Positions 1 through 6,834 of a stretch of 16,798 nt of DNA are shown piece after piece. The notes under the pieces were generated by a model. That model made no database searches. It was not told the DNA's origin and worked only from the letters and a program-made list of their open reading frames with translations. Both the position numbers and the translations under genes were made by a program. Position 1 is the stretch's first letter. Every line of letters starts with the position of its first letter. The stretch spans positions 1-16,798 of the forward strand of contig WSZX01000324.1 of the NCBI GenBank assembly GCA_013139935.1, read 5' to 3'. This stretch comes from Ardenticatenales bacterium. Its GTDB lineage: Bacteria; Chloroflexota; Anaerolineae; Promineifilales; UBA4811.

Positions 1-433
1 CTATTGGGGCGAGAATCCCGACCCGCTGACCAGTTGCCCTGGCTATACCGCTCCCGCCGGTCTCCCCATCATTCTTCAGATCGGCGCGGGGGAACTCTCC
101 CCGAGCGTTAGCTCCCACTCGCTCAAGGAGGGAGACACCGAGCTGGAGCACTGTACCCTAGACGAGACCACCTATGTCAATCCCAATCCCGATCTTCAGA
201 GGTTGGGCCGCAGCACGCTGAACTCCCGCGATGCGGTGGTGATCATCCCGCGCGAACCATTGGCCCCCGGCGGAACGTACACGGTTTCGGTCACCGTCAA
301 CGGCCAGACGATCACCTGGTCATTCACGGTCTCGGCCGCGGCCGCCAGCGCCCAGTCGATCGCCGCCCTCTCCCAGGACCTGGCAGCAAGTCAGTTCGGA
401 TCCGACCGCCTGATTCCCACCAGGTCCGATTAG
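1..433 (+). CDS. C-terminal part of a secreted protein with an Ig-like tail (CAP-family-like), 5' partial
   Basis: The reading frame is open from base 2 to the TAG at 431-433, so the gene starts outside the window. The visible 143 residues begin YWGENPDPLTSCPGY, then a Ser/Gly-rich segment and a beta-rich domain with PLAPGGTYTVSVTVNGQTI, which resembles the SbsA/Big_5-type Ig-like domains that end many extracellular bacterial proteins. Two cysteines in the N-terminal visible part (TSCPGY and EHCTLD) could form a disulfide, fitting export. Proteins in Chloroflexota that join a CAP/SCP domain to such a tail look like this, but the CAP catalytic residues lie outside the window, so that assignment is tentative. 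The Ala-rich C-terminus has no sorting motif or membrane segment. No clear hairpin terminator follows the stop. I am fairly sure it is a real coding end and unsure of its function. Confidence 0.65.
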   Translation, partial: YWGENPDPLTSCPGYTAPAGLPIILQIGAGELSPSVSSHSLKEGDTELEHCTLDETTYVNPNPDLQRLGRSTLNSRDAVVIIPREPLAPGGTYTVSVTVNGQTITWSFTVSAAAASAQSIAALSQDLAASQFGSDRLIPTRSD

Positions 434-671
434 GTCCTGGCCGCGCCGCCATCGAACTCGCGCACTCCCCATAATCCTTCGTTCTGGTCAATTGGATGGC
501 CGCTGTCCCAATGCACATCCAGAATGCGGTCTGGCGGCAACTCTCGATCCGGCCCACTTGAGCACGGCATCCAGATTAGCCAGGAATCAGCCGGCCTCCG
601 TATCTCGTCTCTTTGCCATCCACGCCGTCAATGGAATTCGCGAGTCCACCTCCATGTTGACGAATCCTGCC

Positions 672-700
672 TTTACCGCATAGAACTACTGTGCTATGAT
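672..700 (+). promoter_or_regulatory. Candidate sigma70 promoter with extended -10, inside composite repeat copy A
   Basis: TTTACC (672-677), a 17-bp spacer and TATGAT (695-700), with TG at 692-693 giving an extended -10 (TGCTATGAT). No gene follows for over 1.1 kb, so if active it would transcribe the repeat itself. The equivalent place in copy B reads TGCCATAAT (1259-1267). Confidence 0.4.
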
Positions 701-803
701 GAGAGATGACATGGTGTCCTTCCGCGTGGTGTGGAGTGTGACGAGATGGCCTGACCACTGCGCAGGGAACAGCGTAATGGAAACAATGGATTGGCGGGAT
801 CGG
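685..803 (+). repeat. Composite intergenic repeat, copy A
   Basis: The segment starts with a block matching copy B: CTGTGCTATGATGAGAGATG here against CTGTGCCATAATGAGGGATG there, followed by ACATGGTG against ACATAGTG. It ends with one unit (760-803, GCGCAGGGAACAGCGTAATG then GAAACAATGGATTGGCGGGA) that closely matches the tandem units of copy B. Copy A has one unit, copy B four. No transposase or target-site duplication was found. Confidence 0.6.
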
Positions 804-1285
804 ACCCTCGTGCCGCTCGCCATCCCACCCGCCACGCGCCCCGCCGCGCTGCGAACCACGGCCATCGTTCTCCGCCAAAGGTGCCATGCGACGCCTCTGA
901 AACCGAAATGATAATTGAATCAGAGATTAGAAATTTCACCGTCAAACAATTATCGGGATCGGCCGCCCGTTGCCGTCAATCGGCGCCGTCCGCCAAGTCA
1001 GGGCCGCCCGAAGTACTTGTTCAAAAACAACTTGGCTTTTGCGGACGCGCAGTGCACCTGATTCCGCATTCAAAGCGGGAAGTGATTTCTTAAAAGTGCA
1101 AAGAGGATCAGGAATCGCATGAATGCGCATATTACAATAGTGGGAACTCGTGAAATCCGTTCAATTGGTGATATTCGTGTAGTAATGGCGGTCTCTGTGA
1201 GAGCTTTGCACACGCCCTGCTAGTTTAGAGATGTTGCCGTCAAGGCACAGAACCCCTGTGCCATAATGAGGGATGACATAGTGCT

Positions 1286-1299
1286 CTGCCACGTGGCAG
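1286..1299. repeat. Perfect 14-bp palindrome CTGCCACGTGGCAG
   Basis: The sequence equals its reverse complement and contains a CACGTG core. A second CCACGTGG core lies at 1321-1328, inside an inverted repeat CACGCCA (1317-1323) / TGGCGTG (1331-1337). These could be protein-binding sites or RNA hairpins of the repeat element. They lie about 20 bp downstream of the -10-like TGCCATAAT. Confidence 0.55.
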
Positions 1300-1361
1300 G
1301 GCGCGACCCATGCCGCCACGCCACGTGGCTTGGCGTGCGGCGAGGTGGCAGCCTGGTACCT

Positions 1362-1544
1362 GCGCAGAAAACAAGTGTGGTGGAAACAGTGGATTGGCAA
1401 AGGCTGCCCTGCAAGGAAAAGCGTGGTGGAGACAATGGGTTGGTGCGAGTTGCCGCGCAGGGAAAAGCGTGACGGAAACAATTGGTTGGTGGGAGTTGCT
1501 GCGGCGACAAGAGCGTGATGGAAACAATTGATTGGTGGGATTGG
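1362..1544 (+). repeat. Four imperfect tandem repeats, period 46-47 bp
   Basis: Units start at about 1362, 1409, 1455 and 1501. The consensus is near GCGCAGGGAAAAGCGTGAYG followed by GAAACAATTGGTTGGTGGGA and GTTGCT. Divergence between units is spread along their whole length and there are no unique spacers, so this is a tandem array and not a CRISPR. A fifth, solitary unit lies at 760-803. Confidence 0.75.
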
Positions 1545-1754
1545 TATTCGAGCTGGAAACCCCGAGTTCCCCGGCGGTTCCTGATTCCACCAATCCTGCG
1601 TGCGTAATGGAGCGCCCTGCGACCAATGGTGCCATTGACATTCGCCGGTCAGCCTTCATCTCGAGATACTCCGCGGTGACCTCAAATCAACTTGGCCGCC
1701 AAGTTCGTTAGGCGAATTCGCTGATCAGCCTGCGGGGCGTTGACGGTGCGCTTT

Positions 1755-1763
1755 TGTTATGAT
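1755..1763 (+). promoter_or_regulatory. Candidate extended -10 promoter element for the response regulator at 1844
   Basis: TGTTATGAT (TG 1755-1756, TATGAT 1758-1763) lies about 80 bp before the start codon. A TTGACG at 1740-1745 is only 12 bp upstream, too close for a standard -35, so the extended -10 would have to carry the promoter. Confidence 0.4.
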
Positions 1764-1843
1764 AGACTTGGCCCGCCTGATGGTGTTTCCTGCCATCCCG
1801 TGGAACTGCCCGCCTCTTGTCGAGGAACTGAAAGGAAAAATGG

Positions 1844-2572
1844 ATGCGCCGCCGATTTCGCGTTCTCGCCGTTGACGATCACCCGGAAGCACTGAAACTC
1901 TTGCGCATCGTTCTCGATGCCGAGGGCTTTGAGGTCGTCGTCGCCTCGGACGCCGCGTCCGGATTGCGGGCCGCCTACCAAACCCATCCTGACATCATTC
2001 TTCTTGATGTGATGATGCCTGGCGTAGATGGCTTTGAGCTCTGCCGCCGCCTGCGAGGATTGACGGACGTACCGATCATCTTCGTCACCGCCATGGCAAC
2101 CATCGAGGATACCATTCGAGGATTCGCCGCCGGCGGAGATGATTACGTGATCAAGCCTTTCGATTCCTCGGAACTGCTCACGCGCATCGTGGCTTGCTTG
2201 CGCCGCGCAGGTCGGGGCGACAGCCAGCGACAGAAAAAAATAGAGGCCCTCTTCCCTACCGCCTCGGCGATGCTGGACCTCAACCGGCACCAGATGGTGA
2301 TAGGGGATCGAACGATCATTCTCACTCCCAAGGAGTTTGAGATCCTCCGCTTGCTGATCAACCACGCGGGCAAGGTCTTGAGCACGGATGCCATCCTTTC
2401 TCGGGCCTGGGGACCTGAGATGATAGGTGATCCCAATCTCATCAAGCAGTACATCTATCGCCTGCGCCAAAAGCTAGAGCCTGACCCGTCCTCGCCTCGC
2501 TACCTGCACACCATCCGCGGTGTGGGATACTATTTTGATGCTCGAGAACTGCTTGGGCCACCAGAAGATTGA
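1844..2572 (+). CDS. OmpR/PhoB-family response regulator
   Basis: A 242-residue two-component transcription regulator. Residues 5-120 form a receiver domain: acidic pair D11-D12, phospho-acceptor D55 (ILLDVMMPG), T82 (FVTA) and K104 (IKPFD) are all present. Residues about 140-235 form a winged-helix DNA-binding domain, with LTPKEFEILRLLINHAGKVL and a C-terminal YIYRLRQKLEPD / TIRGVGYYF typical of the OmpR class. Length is normal for the family. The ATG at 1844 is preceded by AAAGGA (1831-1836). An ATG at 1840 is in another frame and ends quickly. No kinase gene is adjacent on the same strand. The nearest is the receiver-kinase at 3483-4553, which is convergent and may not be catalytically competent, so the cognate sensor is unknown. 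The family is secure; the target genes cannot be read from the sequence. Confidence 0.95.
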   Translation: MRRRFRVLAVDDHPEALKLLRIVLDAEGFEVVVASDAASGLRAAYQTHPDIILLDVMMPGVDGFELCRRLRGLTDVPIIFVTAMATIEDTIRGFAAGGDDYVIKPFDSSELLTRIVACLRRAGRGDSQRQKKIEALFPTASAMLDLNRHQMVIGDRTIILTPKEFEILRLLINHAGKVLSTDAILSRAWGPEMIGDPNLIKQYIYRLRQKLEPDPSSPRYLHTIRGVGYYFDARELLGPPED

Positions 2573-2646
2573 CATCCGCAATTTCCATCCGAGTTTTCCC
2601 CGATTTTACCTTCTGTATACCTAGTACATACCTTTCTCTGGTAGAC

Positions 2647-2652
2647 TATGAT
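2647..2652 (+). promoter_or_regulatory. Candidate -10 element (TATGAT) upstream of the leader of the receiver gene
   Basis: TATGAT sits about 75 bp after the response regulator stop, at the left edge of the hairpin-rich leader. I see no good -35 at 16-18 bp. The support is the -10 match and its position only. Confidence 0.3.
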
Positions 2653-2659
2653 AGTAGCA

Positions 2660-2940
2660 ACGTGCTTGCGTGTGGCAAGGACGTGTGCACCTTGGAAAAG
2701 GGAGCGGTTGAGCGCGTCCCACGGCCGTAGGGTTGGCCGGTGCCTGTGAGCGTTGGGCAGGCATCTGTCAAGCGGACGGACCAGGTGGATGTTGGATATG
2801 GAGAAACCACTGACCGGATGGTTTTCGGGTCGAGTCTTGCCACGACTGCCGTTGGCATGACGGAACCGGTGCCATCTTGTGGCAAGACACGGCTAGTGCC
2901 CAAGAGTTCGGCTAATGCTGGCGTTTTGAACGCAGGCTAG
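2660..2940 (+). ncRNA. Possible structured 5' leader of the receiver gene
   Basis: No protein gene is supported between 2573 and 2961. The stretch carries several inverted repeats: TGCCTG (2741-2746) / CAGGCA (2758-2763); TCTTGCCAC (2835-2843) / GTGGCAAGA (2879-2887), extended by two more pairs; and GCGTT (2921-2925) / AACGC (2929-2933) just before the ribosome-binding site. The 8-mer GTGGCAAG also occurs at 2672-2679, so CTTGCCAC at 2836-2843 could pair with either copy. This is compatible with a switching leader or a decayed structured RNA. It matches no riboswitch consensus that I know. Covariation across homologues would be needed to claim an RNA. Confidence 0.3.
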
Positions 2941-2961
2941 AGTGAATCTGGAGAACGCCCC

Positions 2962-3342
2962 ATGGTTGCAGAGAGAAAAGTGGTTGTTCACATCGAAGAC
3001 GAACCCGAGATGATTAGGCTCGCCAGATTGATCCTGCGGAAAAAGGGGTTCAGCCTGATCGGCGCCAAGGATGGATTAGAAGGCCTGGAAGTGGTTCGAA
3101 CGGTGAAACCCGATCTCGTACTCTTGGATCTTATGATGCCAAAGATGGATGGCTGGGATGTCTACCGGGAACTCAAAGCCGAGGCCGAACTTAAGGACAT
3201 ACCCGTGATTGTCCTCACGGTCAAAAAGCGCGCAGAGGACAAGTCAAAGGTTCTGGCGACGGTGCAGGACTATTTGACCAAACCCTTCAAGGTGCAGGCA
3301 TTGTTGCAGTCAGTCTGCACCGTGCTGGGTGTGCCGTTCTAG
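2962..3342 (+). CDS. Single-domain response regulator (CheY-like receiver)
   Basis: A 126-residue protein that is one receiver domain with no output domain. E12-D13 (HIEDEPE), phospho-acceptor D56 (LLDLMMPKMDGWD), T86 (VLTV) and K107 (LTKPF) are present, so it should be phosphorylatable. Such proteins act by protein-protein contact, as phosphorelay intermediates or allosteric partners of kinases, in the cytoplasm. The ATG at 2962 has a GGAG at 2950-2953, a good spacing. The KKRAEDK segment after T86 (88-94) is common in stand-alone receivers of this type. It converges with the receiver-kinase gene (140 bp between stops), so the two may form one signalling set, though they are not co-transcribed. 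The partner is not determined by the sequence. Confidence 0.93.
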   Translation: MVAERKVVVHIEDEPEMIRLARLILRKKGFSLIGAKDGLEGLEVVRTVKPDLVLLDLMMPKMDGWDVYRELKAEAELKDIPVIVLTVKKRAEDKSKVLATVQDYLTKPFKVQALLQSVCTVLGVPF

Positions 3343-3482
3343 CCGGTTCGCCGATTCGCTGGGGAGCGTGTCGACAGACATCAGGATCTCCGTTCACGCG
3401 GCGCTCAGTCTGATCCAAACAGCGCGCTGCCCACGACCTCCTCTGCTCCTTTGCCGGGGCTGAGACTCGGTCACCGGCGGAA

Positions 3483-4553
3483 TCAGATGCCCTTTCCGTG
3501 GTCTGCGGCCGGAAGCGTGAAAAAGAGGGAGCTGGGTTGCCCGTCTTTGTGCTCAACCCCCACCTCTCCACCCAGCCTTTCTACGATGCGCTGTATGACA
3601 GACAGCCCCACGCCGCCCCCCCCCCAACCATCTTGGTTGTCCCCCTGAGTGGGGCTGGCATCCTTGTCAACTACCCAGAATCGCACCATGCCATCTACTT
3701 GAGTTGCGGCGCCCAGTTCGATGTGGGGGGGCTTTCGGCTGCGCTTGATGGCACGATCAATATAGTCGACCCACACCTCCTCAACCAGTGGCCCGTATCC
3801 CCAGGCAACCGGCCAGGAGTCAGGCCTGATGATCTCGGCCTGGAACTCTCTGATAGTGTGGACCAGCCGCTGCAAAGCGCCATCCACAGCGGCCGCCATG
3901 TCCAGCGGCTCGACCTTCATGTCCCCGGGTCGGGATCTGGCAAGCATCAGCAACTGGTCGATGATTCGGCTCATCTGATGCCCGGCTTTCTCAATACTGC
4001 CCAGGTACACAACTAGCTCATCCTCCGACAAGCTGGTGCGATATCTCACCAGTGCTTCGGCAAATCCGATCACCAGGGCGAGTGGATTCTTAATGTCGTG
4101 CGCTACCGTGTAGGCAAATGCGTCCAGTTCCTCATTGCGATCCTCGAGATCCTGATTCAGGCGGCGGAGTTCCACCAGATCCTCAAAGCGGGCCATGGCG
4201 ATCATCAGGGCCCGCTCCAAATCCTTCGCATTGATCGGTTTGATCAAGTACCCGCCCACGCCAGCCTCGCTCGCCTGCTCCACCAGTTCCGGGGTTTCAT
4301 AGCCTGTGATCAGGACCACAGGGGTGGGACACTCTTCGCCAATTCGGCGCGCAGCTTGGATGCCACTCAGACCGGGCAGTTTGACATCCATCAGCACGAC
4401 ATCTGGTCGTAGCGCCCGCGTCATCTCGACTGCGTTCAGGCCGTCTCCTGTCTTTCCAACAGTGACACAGCCAATCTGCTCCAGTTGAGCCTCAATCAAT
4501 ATGCCGACCGCGCGATCGTCCTCAACGACCAGGACACGATTGTTCCTGAGCAT
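3483..4553 (-). CDS. Receiver-histidine kinase hybrid with degenerate ATP-binding domain
   Basis: A 356-residue cytoplasmic protein with no membrane segment. Residues 5-120 are a receiver (D12-D13, D56 in VLMDVKLPG, T83, K105). Residues about 118-145 are a likely coiled coil. HisKA follows, with the phospho-accepting H152 in AHDIKNPLALVIGF, then an HATPase-like fold at about 245-352 (VGLSVIQRIVERLGGEV). Key ATP-site residues are missing. The N-box reads VWVDYIDRAIKRS, where the conserved Asn residues are D and R. The G1 box reads VVDKDASP, where DNGPG-like sequence is expected. The F-box and ATP lid are replaced by a short Gly-rich stretch (308-316) encoded over a G10 tract. The fold is kept but ATP binding is doubtful, so it may accept phosphoryl groups or act as a scaffold. 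The ATG at 4553 has GGAG 8-10 bases upstream on the minus strand. Confidence 0.9.
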   Translation of the reverse strand: MLRNNRVLVVEDDRAVGILIEAQLEQIGCVTVGKTGDGLNAVEMTRALRPDVVLMDVKLPGLSGIQAARRIGEECPTPVVLITGYETPELVEQASEAGVGGYLIKPINAKDLERALMIAMARFEDLVELRRLNQDLEDRNEELDAFAYTVAHDIKNPLALVIGFAEALVRYRTSLSEDELVVYLGSIEKAGHQMSRIIDQLLMLARSRPGDMKVEPLDMAAAVDGALQRLVHTIREFQAEIIRPDSWPVAWGYGPLVEEVWVDYIDRAIKRSRKPPHIELGAATQVDGMVRFWVVDKDASPTQGDNQDGWGGGGVGLSVIQRIVERLGGEVGVEHKDGQPSSLFFTLPAADHGKGI

Positions 4554-4607
4554 CTCATGCTCCCATACTGGACTCCATCTGGCGATGGAACCCTGCGACT
4601 ATCTGGT

Positions 4608-4636
4608 ATTCTATTACGCCAGGGGCCTGCTGGCAA
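4608..4636 (-). promoter_or_regulatory. Candidate sigma70 promoter for the receiver-kinase gene
   Basis: On the minus strand TTGCCA (4636-4631), a 17-bp spacer and TAGAAT (4613-4608). Both hexamers match 5 of 6 consensus bases and the spacer is ideal. The start codon is 54 bp downstream of the -10. It is the best-looking promoter in the window. Confidence 0.6.
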
Positions 4637-4837
4637 GTTCTCCCTTTGCGGCCCGCACCATACCCAAACACCTGCCAATGCCGGCAACACTCATCGGCCG
4701 AATTCATGTCCGAAGGTCGCGTGAGCCTTTTGCCCGGTTCAGTCTCTTTGAGAGCCCCCAGGAGCAAGATGGTCATGCCTTTGATTCGTAGCACTCCCTC
4801 AACAAAGGTTCCCAGAAAGCAGGTAGGATGATCGGAA

Positions 4838-5509
4838 TCACACGAAACGCAGGTACCTTTCGGTAGCCGCGGCCGTGTCGGAGTAGAAACCCCGATAAGC
4901 AGGAGGTAGCAGACCTGCTATCTGAAACATGATCTCATCCACCATCTGCTGGCGCACGGCGCTGGTGACTTTGTCGGCGCCAGGGTCCAGGTGGAACGGC
5001 CGGCCGACTGCGATGTGAAAGTCGGGGCGTCGCAAGCGGGCCCAGTCACGTCTATAGTTCTCCACACCGTGATGGCCCAGCGGAAGAACTGGCACGCCGC
5101 TACGCAACGCCAGCATCACAACGCCGGGAAAGCCGCGCTGCAAATGGCCGTTGCCGCTGCGCGTACCCTCTGGCGCTATGGCAAGCATATGGCCAGCGTC
5201 CAACTTTGACAGGGCGAGGCGCATCGCTGACATGTCCACCTGCTGCCGGCTCAATGGAATGGCGTCCCAGAGGGTGAATAGGACACGAAGCAGAGGGTTG
5301 TTCCAGGTCTCGGTTTTCACAAAGCCGGTTAATCGGCGCGGCTGCAGGTGGGTATAGAGAAGAGGGACCTCCAGGAAATTCACATGGTTGGCGACCAAGA
5401 TAAGCGGCCCTTGTGTCGGCACCCGCTCCAATTGTGCGCTGTCCACGTGACAGATAAGACGTGTCAGTCGCTTGATGGTCGCATTCACCACCCACCTAAC
5501 CAGCTTCAC
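4838..5509 (-). CDS. plsC: 1-acyl-glycerol-3-phosphate acyltransferase family protein (PlsC-like)
   Basis: A 223-residue acyltransferase of the PlsC/LPLAT family, expected to acylate lysophosphatidic acid to phosphatidic acid at the membrane. Motif I is NHVNFLE (41-47), an HX4E form of the usual HX4D. Motif II lies around 84-88 (IPLSR). Motif III is PEGTRS (113-118). Motif IV is GVPVLPLG (138-145). Length is on the short side of normal. The start is a GTG (5509-5507) with GGAGG 10 bases upstream, inside the end of the preceding lipid kinase gene. The two overlap by 4 bp (GTGA), which implies translational coupling. Neighbouring a DagK-like kinase fits phosphatidic acid metabolism. Acyl donor and exact acceptor are not readable from the sequence. 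The Asp-to-Glu change in motif I is conservative but worth noting. Confidence 0.9.
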   Translation of the reverse strand: MKLVRWVVNATIKRLTRLICHVDSAQLERVPTQGPLILVANHVNFLEVPLLYTHLQPRRLTGFVKTETWNNPLLRVLFTLWDAIPLSRQQVDMSAMRLALSKLDAGHMLAIAPEGTRSGNGHLQRGFPGVVMLALRSGVPVLPLGHHGVENYRRDWARLRRPDFHIAVGRPFHLDPGADKVTSAVRQQMVDEIMFQIAGLLPPAYRGFYSDTAAATERYLRFV

Positions 5510-6453
5510 CGCGTATCATCCTCCGCCTGGCACACCACTTCAATCTGCCGCGCCTGCAGTTCCAGAGACAGCCGCTGTCCATCCGTGCAGAGCGTCTCCC
5601 CGTCAGCGTGGGCGGGCAACGCATCCTCTAGGGCGGTGACAACCACTCGGCGTGCCCGGCCGGTTCTGATGGCTGTGTGAGTGGCTTGCGTTCCACGCGT
5701 GAAACGGGCCATCAGGGCCAACATGCTCAGGCGGCCCACCTGCCCAGCGATGCACAGATCAAACTTGCCGTCGTCAATTTCGGCCTCTGGCGTCATCATG
5801 AAAACCCCGCCCATTCGTCGCCCATTCATGATAGATATCATCAATGAAGGCTGTGTGATCATCTCTCCATCGAGTTCTATGCGCACCAGGGGAGCACGAT
5901 AGTACAGCATGATCGTTTTGAGAGCAGCGGCGAGATAGGACACGAAACCTTGCAGCCTTTTCATTTTCAGGGCTTCAAAGCCGACCACTGCGTCAAATCC
6001 AATGCCCACGCCGTTGCCAAAGTGGCGGCCTTCGGGAAAATCGCCGCCCACGGCCCAGCCAACGTCGATCATTCTCCGGTTGCCCTCGGCCAGCACGCGG
6101 CACCCGGCCTCCAGGTCCGGCGGCACGCCGACGCCAAATGCAAAGTCGTTACCCCTGCCGATGCATAGCATCCCCATGGCGACGCTCCCCCCCGCCCCTG
6201 CCTGTTTGGCCAGCATCAGCCCGTTCAGCACCTCGTTGGCGGTGCCGTCGCCGCCCGCCGCAACCACATGGTCGTATCCATCCATGGCAGCCTGTTCCGC
6301 CAGTTCCGCTGCGTGCCACGGCCGCTCGGTAGCGACAAGGTCGAAATCGAGGTTGTGACTCTGCAGCAACCGCTCGATCAGGCTATGGGAGCGCCCACCG
6401 GCCCCGCCACCGGAGACCGGGTTAAGTATGATCATGTTTCGCATTGTTTTCAT
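5506..6453 (-). CDS. Diacylglycerol kinase family lipid kinase (YegS/DgkB-like)
   Basis: Lipid kinase of the DAGK catalytic superfamily, about 315 residues from the chosen ATG. It begins MIILNPVSGGGAGG (7-20), the usual first strand and Gly-rich turn. The nucleotide-binding signature AAGGDGTANEV is at 65-75 (GGDGT 67-71), and GRGNDFA at 99-105. The C-terminal lobe includes GNGVGIGFDA, MMTPEAEIDDGKFD and HADGE, all hallmarks of YegS-like kinases. It would phosphorylate diacylglycerol or a related lipid, feeding the acyltransferase it overlaps. The frame stays open further upstream to a TTG at 6510, but the ATG at 6453 (or 6444) fits the family start better. A palindrome (6486-6503) and a candidate promoter (6576-6603) lie upstream. 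The exact substrate (DAG, phosphatidylglycerol or sphingosine-like) is not determined. Confidence 0.92.
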   Translation of the reverse strand: MKTMRNMIILNPVSGGGAGGRSHSLIERLLQSHNLDFDLVATERPWHAAELAEQAAMDGYDHVVAAGGDGTANEVLNGLMLAKQAGAGGSVAMGMLCIGRGNDFAFGVGVPPDLEAGCRVLAEGNRRMIDVGWAVGGDFPEGRHFGNGVGIGFDAVVGFEALKMKRLQGFVSYLAAALKTIMLYYRAPLVRIELDGEMITQPSLMISIMNGRRMGGVFMMTPEAEIDDGKFDLCIAGQVGRLSMLALMARFTRGTQATHTAIRTGRARRVVVTALEDALPAHADGETLCTDGQRLSLELQARQIEVVCQAEDDTR

Positions 6454-6485
6454 CCAGCACCAACCAGTACGTGATCTCTCATGTC

Positions 6486-6503
6486 GGTCCGGCAGGCCGG
6501 ACC
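6486..6503. repeat. Perfect 8-bp inverted repeat (GGTCCGGC-AG-GCCGGACC)
   Basis: Arms 6486-6493 and 6496-6503 with a 2-base centre, 33 bp before the lipid kinase start and downstream of its candidate promoter. It could be an operator for a dimeric repressor or a short hairpin in the leader. No second copy was noticed in the window. Confidence 0.5.
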
Positions 6504-6575
6504 CCACCAATAATGCTTCTCAGTGCACACCTGGCATCAAACTGCCCCAACTGTCGCGCTCGGCCAGAGTGGGCC

Positions 6576-6603
6576 ATTGTACCACGGTCGCCCAGCTTGG
6601 CGA
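6576..6603 (-). promoter_or_regulatory. Candidate extended -10 promoter for the lipid kinase/acyltransferase operon
   Basis: On the minus strand TCGCCA (6603-6598), 16-bp spacer, TACAAT (6581-6576), with TGG directly before the -10 (extended -10 TGGTACAAT). It lies about 120 bp before the chosen start. The rest of 6454-6834 holds only this, the inverted repeats at 6486 and 6783, and no supported gene. Confidence 0.42.
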
Positions 6604-6782
6604 CCCGCGGCACTGAGGTTCGGACCCTCGGGCAGCGCCGCCGATCTGAACGGCCACGAGAGCGAGAGAGGGCAGAATTCTCGGCGCCCGGCGCTGTTCA
6701 GTCATTCGATGCCTGGTCGCCGGCCATCAGGTGGGTCAAGCAGGACTCGAGTCCCATTTACATTTCGTAGCAACCGTGTTAA

Positions 6783-6797
6783 CCTTCAACGTGAAGG
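6783..6797. repeat. Inverted repeat CCTTCA-ACG-TGAAGG before the small secreted protein gene
   Basis: Six-base perfect arms around a 3-base centre, 38 bp upstream of the ATG at 6835. The upstream TTTACA-like sequence around 6759 could be a -35, but no good -10 follows. Candidate operator only. Confidence 0.3.
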
Positions 6798-6834
6798 ATC
6801 GGCGCGCGGCGAAGGGATTTGTGGTGGCAGAAAC

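Larger units (their letters stand above)
1250..1544 (+). repeat. Composite intergenic repeat, copy B
   Basis: It has the same leader block as copy A (around 1254-1284), then a GC-rich segment with palindromes (1286-1299 and the 1317-1337 inverted repeat), then four tandem units (1362-1544). The leader-plus-unit order matches copy A, so the two are copies of one element that differ in unit number and internal insertion. Confidence 0.6.
434..1756. other. Gene-free stretch containing a composite repeat
   Basis: I find no convincing protein gene in these 1.3 kb. Open frames on both strands are short, overlap one another and show no family motif. The content is repeat-like: two copies of a composite element (685-803 and 1250-1544) and several inverted repeats. 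The part between them (about 880-1230) is locally AT-richer and shows nothing I can name. Confidence 0.6.

Noticed and set aside
1362..1544. Tandem repeats considered as a CRISPR array
   Set aside because: Units run head to tail with divergence spread along their length, no unique spacers, and no cas genes.
1757..2470. Long minus-strand open frame over the OmpR regulator
   Set aside because: The plus strand encodes a complete receiver and winged-helix domain; the minus frame has no family features.
2660..2940. Group II intron or known riboswitch
   Set aside because: No GUGYG start, domain V or reverse transcriptase, and no match to the riboswitch consensus sequences I know.
3483..3800. Frameshift at the G10 tract explaining the abnormal kinase domain
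   Set aside because: Recognisable kinase sequence on both sides of the tract is in the same frame, so the degeneracy is not a simple frameshift.
4555..4794. Minus-strand ORF directly upstream of the receiver-kinase
   Set aside because: No family resemblance or ribosome-binding site, and it contains the best promoter candidate of the kinase gene.
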